Below the pieces are notes generated by a model. That model worked only from the letters and a program-made list of their open reading frames with translations, did no database searches and was not told where the DNA came from. From assembly GCA_000320605.2 (NCBI GenBank), contig KB445819.1, positions 1 to 64,000 of the forward strand: a stretch of 64,000 bases of DNA. The letters are read 5' to 3'. Made by a program: the position numbers and the translations under genes. This stretch comes from Gelatoporia subvermispora B. Taxonomy: Eukaryota; Basidiomycota; Agaricomycetes; Polyporales; Gelatoporiaceae. Below, piece by piece: positions 10,840 through 21,321 of this stretch; position 1 is the stretch's first letter; every line of letters begins with the position of its first letter.

Positions 10840-13179
10840 CTGCACGCCGCGCACACGTTCCTTTCCCCCGTTCCCCTGTCGTGCTGCTGCTCTACGCTGT
10901 GGTTCCCCTTCTTCGTCTGGGCGCGCTCTTGTGTGATTTTTTGATGATTTCTCCTGCGATTTCTCTTGTACGCTGGGGTGTCTGGGCCGCTCCGGGTGCT
11001 TGGCGGCGGCGGTGATGCGACGCGCAGGGACGCGATTTTTTTGGCGGATTTGGGCGAAAGTGTGGATGATGGGGTGGGTTGGAAAGGGCTGATTATGCTA
11101 TTTACGGTGCGGATTTTGCTACAATTTCTCTCTTTGCGAGGACGAAAGACTCGAAGTGTGCAATGCTCATTGGCTGGTCCGAGAACTCGACGCTCCACGA
11201 AACTGTTCTCAAGCCCCGCCGCAAATGAATAGCATTGGCCCGCCTGAGCGCTGTAATTTCAAACCGACATGAGAATGTGCATGCTCGCCGTCGGTACGTG
11301 CAACGCTTCTGTGCCGCCCCCTCCGACGTTCCGCTCCCTTCCAGTCAGCCGTGCAAGACAAGCTCTGGGGTCCGTGCTTCTCGCTGACTGAGCGCGTCAG
11401 CTCGGCGAATGAGGCTCGCGATGCTGTGCTCGACCCTTGATACACGGGCTGATTTAATGATGACTCGATGGCTGCCCACAAGGCTTTCTCATCGTCTCTG
11501 CGTCGCAGCCAATGCCAGCGACGTTAGTCAGACGCCGCTGCTGCGCGCTCCCCCGGCTGACGTGGGCGCAAGCGAGGCCGACGACTCCCTCCGCCCAGAA
11601 CCCTGGCATATCCCCTTGGAGGTTGGACCCGAAAACTCCTGGTTTTGGCCGGGTTAACTCGCACAGAGTTGGGACATTTATCTGCGTCAGGATCCTCGGG
11701 GGGTTGCTTTTGTCGGCATTACGGACGCAACCGCGAGAAATTGTCGAAAAGAACGGGGATCTTACCTCGCCCTCATTGTTACCCGCGCAAAATGTCGAAC
11801 ATAGGTCAGTATTTTGGCCAATTTTGTTCGCACCAAGACCCAATATCACAGGAATATGCCGGGGTCCTCTGTGCCCGCGGTTCTTCGCAGTGCGCCAGGC
11901 GCTCCGTGATCGGGAACCTCGCAGCGCGGGCTCCACGTTATACACTTATCGCGCCCCGGGTATGGCCCGTTGTGCTATCACTGCCACGCCGCCGTGTGGT
12001 CTGGAATCCTGCCAGCCCACCGCCTGCGCACTGGTCGCGCTAGTGCCTGACGAGGAGCCCGTGGACGTCGGTCGCGACATTGTGTGGGGCAGAGGCGAAC
12101 TCGCGTAGAGCGTGCGCGCGGGGTCGCTGCGGGCCGCCGCGTCCCGTTAATTGCTTTGCGCGGCTGCGCCTGTCCGTCGCGGCGGATGGCAGATGCGCGG
12201 CGGCGCTGGCAGCGTGTTGAATCGTGTCACTGCTTTGATGGCATCGTGGCGGATGTTGCCCTCTGCCCAATGTCGGTCTGCACTCGCGGCATTCCCTGGG
12301 CGCCCGGCGGAATCGCCTCTCAGTCGAGCAGGTGTGGCCCGTGTATGCGGACAGCTCCTGTGTGCGCGGTCAGCGGGAGCTTGCGTGTCCCCTCGCTTGC
12401 GTGTCCTCATAGCCTCTGCTGCACCGGGCAGCCATGGGGAATATTCTATTCGACTATTGGCATCGCCCTGGCCATCGCAAACGTCAAGAAAGCGCAGGGG
12501 GACAGCGGACAAGTGCATGGTCGAGGGCACTTGGCGCTGGGAAGGCGTCCGATCTCCGAGCAGCTCACTCAGCGATTCCGTCGCCGCCAGGGAAAGGTCG
12601 CCTAATTAGGCATCTTCAGCCATGACTCGACGCGGAACCGCTGCGTGCCCGCCGAGTCGAACAGCTCCGCTGTGCGGACTCCCACAGTGTATTTCTCTCG
12701 AAATTGGGCTTTGGCTCTTCCTTCCGCCGTCTTTAGTGTCGAAACCCGCGATCGAGGGTTCATAATGTCGTATAATTCGCGCAATTCAATTCGGAATGGG
12801 CAGGGGAAACTCTCAGCAGGGTAAAACTCGGCCGAAGGGGAGCACATGGGCGACGCCAATTCAGGCACTGGTGCAGGCGCTCGACAGTGGCCAGCGCCTC
12901 TGAGCTTGAAATGCGGTGAAAACTTGCCGATAAATAGCTGCGCTCGAGTCAGGGCGACTCCTTCGTTACTTTCCCCCGTCCCACCACAACTTCACCTACC
13001 TGGACAACGACAACCTCGCTGTACAGGTCAATTCCTCCTGAAGGTTCCAGTTTGACCTATCGGTGAGTGCGACATCCGTTGCTGTAGTGTCACGTCCGCC
13101 ATTATTGCGGTATTTCGAAAGCACGTCTGCGAGCGGGGCATACATAACGCACGGTGATTCGTTCTGTACACAAATCGCA
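10840..13179. other. 2.3-kb stretch without a recognisable gene; possible long leader or non-coding transcript
   Basis: Several open frames exist on both strands because the DNA is G/C-rich, but none forms a protein I recognise and none has consistent splice sites. More TGACTC/GAGTCA motifs lie at 11461-11466, 12623-12628 and 12946-12951. A second TATA-like GATAAATA is at about 12929, 250 bases before the bZIP start. If transcription begins there, the leader carries no ATG before 13180. If it begins near 10865, the leader would contain many short upstream ORFs. Confidence 0.4.
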
Positions 13180-14826
13180 ATGTCCGGTTCCATGACTTGC
13201 GACGAGTCACCGTCATCCGGTATTTCCTGCAACGAGCGCTCTCCACCGCCGGGTTGGTCGTTGAATCGCACTCGTGTCGCGCCGTCGCCGCAGACCGCAT
13301 CCGGCTCTCGCGTGAATTCGCCTTTTCTTGTCGGGGCATCCTCTCGTCATCGTCACGCGGACAGACCATGGCTTCACCAACCTGTTCACCATCGTGTTGA
13401 GAACACTCCACTGACATCGCCGCCATCGGCGTCCCCCAGACTCGACCCTCGGCATTTCCAAGTGCCGACCGACGCCTACCAGTCTCACCCACAAGCTCCC
13501 GCCTTGTTTCCCTTGCCTCGTACCTTTGACAACACATCACTCGGCCATCATGTCCTTCGCCTCCCAGTAAACGCGTTGCCCCAAAGCAACCACCGGGATC
13601 AGTCAACCAGCAATGGCTCATCGCATCTGACACCACCCCTTGAAAGTTACCAACTTTCGGGTCCTCTCCCCTCTCAAAATGTCTCCCTAAACACGTCTTC
13701 CAGCCGTCCTCGGACGTCTTACCCGGTCTTCCACTCGACCTCGGCACTAGCTGCTCATCATGGCATTCCTCAGTCTCTGCCCCCAGCCCCTCGTACAACT
13801 CGATATCAACAAGAGTCTTCAGTCGCATCCTCTTCGACTTCTATCCCATCGTCATCTAATATCGACAACTTCTCTCTACTCTGCTCGAGCTATTTGAATA
13901 TGCTATCGCAAAAAGCCCAAGATCAGTCTTCGGCCGTAGACGCCACGGCACCTGCAGTCAGTGTGTCTGATGACGTTGCCCTGCAGGCCGTCATGGAGGT
14001 CCTGGAAGGTGAGTTGTCCGGGACGACGAACATGACACCTGAGCTCATCGCGGACGACGCAGCTTCTCCCGAGTACCAGTCGATCCAGGACTTCGGAGAA
14101 TATCTGACGTCGCCACTGGAAACCCCTTGGGAGGACTTCCTCAACACTCCCGCGCTCGGCTCCGGTGACCCGCTCCTGACGAGTCCCGCAATCGCCGACG
14201 CCGGTGACTTTGGCTCCTTCGGTGATCACCCGCTCTTCGCCGACGCCCCGCTAGATCTCGGCGTAGCAGCGGGCGACTCGTTCAAGCAGTCGGTGCCCCC
14301 CTTCAACTTCGATGGCCTCTACACGCTGCCATCTCCCCCCACTCCTGCACTCGACCCGCAGTCCCTGACTCCGTCGCCGCACATCTCCGACATCCATCAG
14401 CCGCTCGCCCCCGCTGCATCGTCGGGCTCCCGTCGGAAGAACGCACCGACGGGCACGCGGAAAAACATTACCCCCGAGGCGCTCATTCCAGTCGACGCCC
14501 CGATCCAGACGCGCAAGTATGTGACGCCGTCGGCGACGTCGCGCAAGGAGGTCCCCGCGGCCATCATCAAGAAGCGCGCGCGTTCCCAGGCGTTCGAGGA
14601 CGACGACATCGAGCTCGGTCCCGAGGACCTCGATGCCATCGAGGCGAAGCGGCGGCAGAACACGCTTGCCGCGCGTCGCAGTCGGAAGCGCAAACTCGAG
14701 TACCAGCAGCAGCTCGAGGGCGAGGCCGATCGTATGCGAGCGGAGATGGAGAGGTGGCGGGCCCGTGCGCTAACGCTGGAGGTGCTCCTGCAGAGCCACG
14801 GGCACGAGGTCCCGCAGATGCAGTAA
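13180..14826 (+). CDS. Gcn4/CPC1-like bZIP transcription factor
   Basis: A single open frame gives 548 residues from the ATG at 13180. The C-terminus is a classic bZIP: a basic region NTLAARRSRKRK in the Gcn4-type N-x7-R spacing (Asn and Arg both present), then a short leucine zipper reading QQLEGEADRMRAEMERW and LTLEVLL. Upstream is an acidic region with a PWEDFLNTP motif and LLTSP, probably activation. The first 200 residues are Ser/Pro/His-rich and look disordered. Gcn4-type factors activate amino-acid biosynthesis genes under starvation from the nucleus. TGACTC sites lie upstream and one (13204-13209) lies inside the coding start. The open frame also extends upstream of 13180, but without an ATG. 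A GTGAGT at 13063 could mark a leader intron. The gene at 15978 carries a related bZIP. Confidence 0.85.
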   Translation: MSGSMTCDESPSSGISCNERSPPPGWSLNRTRVAPSPQTASGSRVNSPFLVGASSRHRHADRPWLHQPVHHRVENTPLTSPPSASPRLDPRHFQVPTDAYQSHPQAPALFPLPRTFDNTSLGHHVLRLPVNALPQSNHRDQSTSNGSSHLTPPLESYQLSGPLPSQNVSLNTSSSRPRTSYPVFHSTSALAAHHGIPQSLPPAPRTTRYQQESSVASSSTSIPSSSNIDNFSLLCSSYLNMLSQKAQDQSSAVDATAPAVSVSDDVALQAVMEVLEGELSGTTNMTPELIADDAASPEYQSIQDFGEYLTSPLETPWEDFLNTPALGSGDPLLTSPAIADAGDFGSFGDHPLFADAPLDLGVAAGDSFKQSVPPFNFDGLYTLPSPPTPALDPQSLTPSPHISDIHQPLAPAASSGSRRKNAPTGTRKNITPEALIPVDAPIQTRKYVTPSATSRKEVPAAIIKKRARSQAFEDDDIELGPEDLDAIEAKRRQNTLAARRSRKRKLEYQQQLEGEADRMRAEMERWRARALTLEVLLQSHGHEVPQMQ

Positions 14827-15977
14827 CTCCACGCTCAGCCATGAGCGTCGAGGACGATATTTGCAGAGTAATGTTGACCCTATCTATCGCCGCCGTTTCA
14901 TATATACCTTTATGTTCTCACTTAGGATTGATGTGCTCTCCGTTGCCACACACGGTGGCCTTCGGTACTCCGTGTATCATGTATCTTCACCACCATTCCC
15001 CACCCATTTGCGAGGAGTATCGTCGTACCCCCTATCCCCAGCCCCTAGTCCCAAGTCGCTGCCTTACCATTTCCAAAGCCTTCGTCTTCGTCGTCAGTCA
15101 TTAGCGTACGACCTGTTATGTCCCCAGAACTACAGAATACAGCAGCGCATTCAGTTGAAAAGTATAATTCGCGTGAATGAAATGTCTTCAAACATATACA
15201 ACGACTGTTGGCTTGTAATAGCGAGACTGATTGACGCACTCGAGGATTAAAAGAACTCGGCTGTGCCGACGACGCGTGCTACTTGCGAATTACGACCCAC
15301 AATTGTCCCTGTTTGCTACCTACACGACGGTCGTAACTGCGATGCATTATATCCTCATCTCTATGCCCTGTGTCTCTGAACGCCGAGCAACTTCTGGCTA
15401 GTACGCCCTGGATGGCCGTCTCTGTGTAGCCTCAGGTCTCTGTGCGCTCGACCCAAGTCCCGCTTTCCCACTCGGCGCTGAACATGCCATGACGGGCACG
15501 CGTGTCGTCGGGGCAGTACTCGAAGTCCAATGCCTGGAAGTCTGCCATTTACTGCATATATGCGGTGTCACCGCCCCAGGGACGTGCAGTGCCTTATCTG
15601 TTCGTGGGGTGCGTGTGCTGCGCAGTGGTACGTGTCGTGCTAGCAGCTATTCGTCGTGGCGGTGACGGACAAGCTGTGTACAGTCTTGAGTATAGCATGG
15701 ACACCAGGCCAACTTACGACATATTCTGCAGGGCAGTCGACGGCGCAGTCGTGTGGAGGCTATTAGGTGGACCCCCTCCGCACCTTCCTCGGTCGGCGTC
15801 GTATGGCAGTGCTATGGCGCCGCCTCGTGTACAGCGGGATGTCATTTTGCATCCTCCCACCACTCTAGTTGGGTATGATGCGCCTCTTATACGAGATCAG
15901 CATTCGGTCTTCGACCCCTCTGCACATCTTCCGCGAGATCACCCGAAGAAATCAGCCCGCACCCTCTTGCGCTCTTC
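14827..15977. other. intergenic region between the two bZIP genes
   Basis: Contains the 3' flank of the first bZIP gene and the upstream region of the next. An open frame from 15502 overlaps the following gene in another phase and is probably spurious. No repeat or RNA gene is seen. Confidence 0.4.
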
Positions 15978-18452
15978 ATGGCGTATGCGGGCGACTTCCA
16001 CGCATACAAGATCTATGCTGAACAGCTCTTCCCGTTGGGCCACGGTCACCCGCTGTGGGAGCCAGAGCCTACGCGATTCGGGGAGGTGCAGATCGGCGAT
16101 GTGGGATATCTGCGCGGAGGCGCGTTCCACCGGTTGTTCAACGCGTTTCGGCCGGGGGATGACCCGCTGAACGTCGACTTTGGGTGCCCGGGAGGCGAGG
16201 AGTACCGGCCGCTGAGGGTGAACGATTATTTGTGGCGGCATCGGTCGCATGCGATACCCCCGGGTCCGCTGTATAGCAAGTGCATGAAGGAGATGTCGGC
16301 GGATACGCAGATAGCGTCGTGAGTCCCTCGTATGCCCCCTCGCCATGTCGCGGTGTGAACATTGTAATCCAGATTAGGCGCAGGAGGGGGTCTCTCCTTC
16401 CAGTACACGGGCGGGAAAGGCGCGCTCCTGCTGCTGTACGACTCTGCGACGCGGAGTGAGCTGCACGACAGTCGTCTCATGCAAGAGTACATGCACCGGC
16501 ACTACGACAGCTGGTACAAGTTCGCAACCGAGGATCTGGACATGGTCCTCGACCATACCGAGATCGTCTTCATTCAGGGATGGGTCAAGACGACGAAGTG
16601 GGCCGTCGCTGCATTCGCTCACGGCGGACGTTCCGGCTCGCTGTCATTCAACGCCAACCCTGCGCTCCCAGCGAGCGCATCTCTGAACATCTCCGTCTCG
16701 TCGGAAGTTTCTGTGTCTAAGCAATACCGAGTTGGTCCTATCCCGGATTCGCCAGGCGGATCGCACCCGCTGCTCACAGAGTCGGGATCGACATCGCAAT
16801 CCCGTGAATCGGGTGAGCCAAAAGCGGATCAATGCGTATTCCTGCAGTACTGCAAGCTCAAGAGGCGTCTGTGGAGGGCGCGCGTTATCAAAGCTGCAGC
16901 CGAGCCAAAGACCTTCTCAGACTCACAAGGAGGCGACGAGCCCGATTCACGGGTGTTGGCAGGGTCCAACTCGGAGGATTCTGATGACATGGAAATAGAG
17001 TCGGTGCCTATGAGGCCACAGGTCAGTGCAGCGATCGCCGGAACAGCACGCCTTGACGAGGTAGGATACAGACTCATGACCCGTTGGACGATCTTTTGGA
17101 CTACATCCTAGACGTGAGTTACATAGTCTGGATGTCCAGACCCACCGCACTGAAGTCCTTTGGATAGAACTCGGATGCAGACGTCGCGATAGCTAATCAT
17201 CATGACATTGCTTGGTTATATGAGAGCGAGGTGAGTATGGCACGACGCACTCTAGATACCCTTTGATTCACCCATGCGGCAACATAGAGACTGGATGCAT
17301 CTGAGGATCTACCGGCACTCCTGAACAAGACTTGCCCAGCTGTCACAGTCAATGGGTATGGCCGTGAGTACTCAGAGTTTACGATATGTTTATATGCTCA
17401 CTCCGCGACGGTAGTGGGGACGTTGCGGCTCAATGGGGGACATGAGCCCCAGCTTCCTACATCAATGCTAGCGAGAGATGCGAATGAAGTTTGGGATGAC
17501 TTTCTGACGGATCCAACACAATTTTCTAAAGGCGAGTCACATAAATTTGGACAATTATATGTCGCAGGCTGACCATGATTATCATGCAATGCCATTGTAC
17601 ACAGACGACTATGCGGCCTCCCTATTAGACGACTCGCCCATGGACGACTTCCTTAACACCCCGGAGACCGGCTCCGTCGACGATCTTTTGACAAGCCCTC
17701 TCATTGCAACCGTCGATGAGAATGAATTTGCTCATTCATGGAAGACACCGTTCCACGACTTCGGCGTTGGTTTTGCGCATACCGACCACTCCAAGCAGCC
17801 TGTAAAGTCCGGGACTGCAACTGACGCGCTCACCACCTCCACGTACTCTGATTTGTTTACGTCTTCACCTGCGGAAATAAACTCGGATGATACGTCCGCT
17901 ATCGTGCCGCACCCTGGCCAGAGCCTCCGCCGCACCGCAAGAAGTCGTACACGTGTCACTCCTGACGCGTTGATCCCGCTTGATGCCCCAATTCAGCCAC
18001 GTTCTTACGCCGCGCCCTCGTCAACATCTGAGAATCCGGTCACAAACATACTCAATGCTAACAGAATCGCACAATATCAAGCAACTAGTGACAAGTCTGC
18101 CTCTGGCAGCTCAACGGCTGCGCCTAACTCGATCGATCTCGACGCAATTGAGGCCAAGCGCCGGCAAAACACCCTTGCTGCGCGCCGCAGCCGGAAGCGC
18201 AAGATGGAGTATCAGCAACAACTGGAGAGCGACCTTGAACGCGCACGAGCTGATATGGAGATGTGGCGGTCGCGTGCATTGACACTCGAGAACGAGCTGA
18301 AGGAGCGAGACCTGCAACAGGCGAATGCCGAAGTGGAGGCTGCACGTGAAGAGCTAGCAATGTGGAAGTCGAGGGCTGAGGCGTTGGAGGTGCTTCTACG
18401 TGACTTTCGACGCGAGATTCCGCCGTATCAACTTGCGGAGGCACAACAATAA
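15978..18452 (+). CDS. predicted fusion: fungal-specific hypothetical domain joined to a C-terminal Gcn4-like bZIP
   Basis: Seven exons join in phase: 15978-16318, 16373-17021, 17072-17113, 17168-17230, 17288-17363, 17415-17531 and 17605-18452, for 711 residues. The N-terminal 350 residues match a family I recall from Agaricomycetes as hypothetical proteins: YAEQLFPLGHGHPLWEPEP near the start, then WAVAAFAHGGRSGSLSF and a C-terminal DDLLDYILDNSDADVAIA. The C-terminal half has DDFLNTP, LLTSP and a bZIP basic region NTLAARRSRKRKMEYQQQ with a longer zipper, clearly paralogous to 13180-14826. The joint relies on a GC-AG intron (17532-17604; donor AAAG|GCGAGT). Without it, the upstream frame ends at TGA 17571-17573 and a separate bZIP gene would have to start at ATG 17559, overlapping the first. 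Exon phases favour fusion, but both readings are possible. The likely role is transcriptional regulation; the N-terminal function is unknown. Confidence 0.6.
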
Positions 18453-18890
18453 ACGTGCGGCAGCAGTAATTTGTGTCACCTGTGTCGCTATACCTCCTGC
18501 AATCCAGATAATTTTTTTTAGTTCTATGCATTGGCTGCCTTGTCAACTTCTCATCGCTCGCTGTGCTCATCAATCTTGTCCAATTCGGGGTTCTGGTCTT
18601 GCTCGTCGCCGCACGATTGCTCGAAGCATGTAGGTCTTGATTGGTGACCGGTGACCCTTGTTGTTCTATGCCTGACTCAAGGCCTCGGCCGCCTGAAGAC
18701 CGCCGTGATGAGACCTGCTTGAGACCTGCTCAGCGTGTCTCCAACATAGCGGCAATGCGTCATGCATAGCTAGGATTGGAGCTCGACCCGGGATGCACAA
18801 TTCAAACTACGACAGAGGGGATTGCAATAACCTGCGGCAGCCCAGTCCCCGCGCTCCATACAGTCCAGCTTCCGTCCCTGATTGGCTCTT

Positions 18891-18952
18891 AGAGGTGGGT
18901 CCCCACCGATCACTGAGCGGCGGGTCTGCCTATTGCGGTTCCGCCCACCTCT
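18891..18952. repeat. inverted repeat, 9-bp arms (AGAGGTGGG / CCCACCTCT)
   Basis: Arms at 18891-18899 and 18944-18952 are perfect complements around a 44-base loop. The loop contains a smaller GGCGG/CCGCC pair, so a nested hairpin could form. It may be the edge of a mobile element or a structured transcript end. Confidence 0.55.
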
Positions 18953-18971
18953 TGGAGGCTAGATTCAGCTC

Positions 18972-18994
18972 GGAGGAGGAGGAGGAGGAGGAGG
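18972..18994. repeat. (GGA)n microsatellite
   Basis: About 23 bases of uninterrupted GGA repeats, outside any supported gene. Confidence 0.85.
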
Positions 18995-19289
18995 ATCACA
19001 TTCGCCAGCAGTAGGTGTCACGTGCTACGATACATATCTCGCACAGCGCATAAACTACCACGGACCCGACAACCTACTTAGAAAACGCAGTGGCGTACCT
19101 ATCTCCGACCAATCACCCCACGCGCAGCCTCTCCTAGCACCCCGAGTACATCGAACCGAGCGCTCTGGCCCAGATGTGTGCGCCCGTGACGTCCACATAG
19201 GCAGGCGCGTAGTTAAAACCTGCCGTGCACCGGACAAAAAACCCCAGTGGGGAAAAATAATATATTTTGCTACCCGGCAGGAATCAGCA

Positions 19290-19905
19290 GCAGTCCCCTG
19301 CATGCCAATAACACTCGCTACGCACCAAGCATTCGTCCGATCCACCCCGTCTACCAGGCGAGACCCACGTGAGATGTGGTAGGGTCGCGAGCAGTCTCCT
19401 GGGCCAGGAACCCTGTGGGACAACCTGGGGAGGGGTCAGGCACAGTCCCCCGTGACGCTGACGCAAACGTACCCACGCCCAAGCATAGGTTGCCCGCTGC
19501 GCCATCCTGTAGGCCACCGATACACTTCTCACTTGTGTCAGTGCCGCGCACTGCGGCACTACCGCTCACTCGCAGTGCGGTCGCATACCGCGAACACCTC
19601 GAATACAACAACGGCCAAATCCGGCTGTCACCTTGCGCTCCGACAGGCACCATAGCAGCGTCGCAAGTGTCACCTTGGCCAGGCAGCCATACGCGCCCCG
19701 TCCGCGTCAGCGCGTCCTCGCGCCGCGAGCGTCGCAGATCCAGGAGCTCCGCGTTTCCGTCACAGCGTAGTAAGGACGTTCCTCGTCCTCCACCGTCGCT
19801 CTCTTTGCGCAGAAGCTACACTTGCGGTCCTCACGCGCAATGTGCTGTGTTCGACCCGTTTGGACACCAAGGGGGTGTTCTGCTGCCAGGAGCCACGTGA
19901 GTGCT
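19290..19905 (-). mobile_element. decayed non-LTR (LINE) retrotransposon tail, copy A
   Basis: The minus strand encodes a degenerate segment with SREDRKCSFC-like C-x2-C followed by VEDEE, the zinc-binding end seen in fungal LINE reverse-transcriptase polyproteins, then broken frames. The segment is repeated next door: GCAGTCTCCTGGGCCAG at 19391-19407 matches 19986-20002 except at its first base, and the Cys region at about 19745-19850 matches about 20290-20390. No reverse-transcriptase core remains. Assignment to a LINE is from motif recall; the duplication is seen directly. Confidence 0.55.
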
Positions 19906-20640
19906 CGACGGTGATCTGCGTTCAACTCTGTACGACAGACCCATCGTCGTAGGCGAGGACCGGCCGAGGCGTGGTAGGAACGCGAACAGTCTCCTGGGCC
20001 AGTCACCCTGTGGGAGAATACACATCTAAGTATAGGCTACCCGCCACGCCATTCTGTAGATCACCATCACATTGCTTCGAGGTGTCCCCTGTCCGCTCTA
20101 CCGCACGCCTATAGCACGGTCGCCTAGTGCGAACACCTCGAACACAAAGTGGGCGAAACTAGCTATTCCCTTGCGATCCAACAGGCCCCACAGTAGCATT
20201 GCACTAGTTGTTCTTCCTTGCTTGAGCAGAGCGGCGCGCGCCCTTCGCGTCCACGCGTCCTCGCACCATGAGCGTCGTAGCTGTTGCAGCTCCGGTTGTC
20301 CTTGACAGCACAGTCGGACGAGCTCTTCGCCCTCCACCGTCTCTGCTATCCCGCAGCAGAGACAGGTGCGGTCCTTGCGGGAGAACCCCTGCGCACGGTC
20401 TGTTGGAATACCGAGAGGGACCTCGGATGCCCGCAACCGCGTGTGTCTTGCAGAATCAGCAGCAACAGCAGGCAAAAGGAGTGTTCCTCTGCAGTGCGCC
20501 ACCCCGCGAGTGCGACGGATGCACTCGCATAAGCGCCCATTCTGCGCCATCCATCCACTCGGCAGTTGAGCCATCCATCCTCTCAGAGAGGTCGGATGGC
20601 ATGCTCTGCATGTTCTAGACGTAGCCCAAGACCCATTGAC
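19906..20640 (-). mobile_element. decayed non-LTR (LINE) retrotransposon tail, copy B
   Basis: A longer version of copy A. One minus-strand frame (20679 to 20098) stays open. It carries SRKDRTCLCCGIAETVEGEE, then an aromatic/Leu-rich stretch ending RKGIASFAHFVFEVFAL, as at the C-terminus of basidiomycete LINE proteins where a Cys pair, an acidic turn and another Cys cluster bind zinc. There is no upstream reverse transcriptase or endonuclease. It is a 5'-truncated relic, common for LINE insertions. Confidence 0.6.
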
Positions 20641-20717
20641 ACGAACGGTACACCCGGTCGTTGTCCCAGAGGCGGGCACATTAGGGAAGGGCTCACCCTC
20701 AATCCCCTAAGCATCTA

Positions 20718-20882
20718 CATCTCCCTCTGGAGGCATCCCCTGCAGGGGGCATCCCTACACGGGGCAACTCCCTCAGGAGGCATCGTCCACAAGAGGACAG
20801 TGGCGAGGCCAGAGCTTGAAGGCTTCCCTCGCAGCGGGCATCTCCCGCAGGAGGCATCACCCGCCGGAGGACCCATGGCATA
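20718..20882. repeat. degenerate G/C-rich minisatellite, period about 16-18 bp
   Basis: Units resemble GGAGGCATCCCCTGCAGG and recur with changes (GGGCATCCCTACACGGGG, then GGAGGCATCGTCCACAAGAGG, then GGGCATCTCCCGCAGGAGG). Most units contain a small CC..GG palindrome, so the array could form serial hairpins. It abuts the LINE-like remnants. Confidence 0.6.
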
Positions 20883-21321
20883 GTGTTGGGGTATATCGTT
20901 CGTGCACCCCGCAGGGCCGTCACGAGCAGACGGTATCACCTAGTCAAGTCTTCAAGCATTCGGCTCATCCCGACCGTCTTGCGCAGCATCTTGTCCACAA
21001 TGGTCGACCGTTAGACATCGTACATATTATTCGAGTTTAGAAGCTGCGTTTGTATATGGGCTGGTGTATAAAACAATGAACAGCACAACGTTGGTGTACG
21101 GTAGACAATTGTCGGGAGGCAGATGGTGGTCAGCGAGATGAAATGCAACCGTTGTGAATCCCAGGAATGCCTGATTTGGTGGAACGTCATCAGATTCCGG
21201 GTTCGGATTATGACCAGCGAACTCATGCCTAGCTGCGCGTCACCGTGCTGGTGTATAAGAGCGATCATCTACGCTAGAATTTATCCCGCAATACGACTTC
21301 ACTCAGCGCGCACCCACCATC
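20883..21321. other. intergenic region upstream of the GH16 gene
   Basis: No gene or clear repeat. A TATA-like GTATAAAACAA at about 21064-21074 and GTGTATAAGAG at about 21252 are candidate promoter elements; the second lies 70 bases before the GH16 start codon. Confidence 0.4.

Larger units (their letters stand above)
18453..19289. other. intergenic region with inverted repeat and trinucleotide tract
   Basis: No gene is seen. It contains a full TGACTCA at 18673-18679, an inverted repeat at 18891-18952, a GGA tract at 18972-18994 and then the flank of the LINE-like remnants. Confidence 0.4.

Noticed and set aside
12040..12630. Overlapping open frames on both strands of more than 150 codons
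   Set aside because: Composition effect of G/C-rich DNA; no recognisable motif, splice signals or start context.
15502..16170. 222-codon open frame before the fusion gene
   Set aside because: Runs out of phase through exon 1 of the supported gene and encodes Arg/Ser-rich sequence without motifs.
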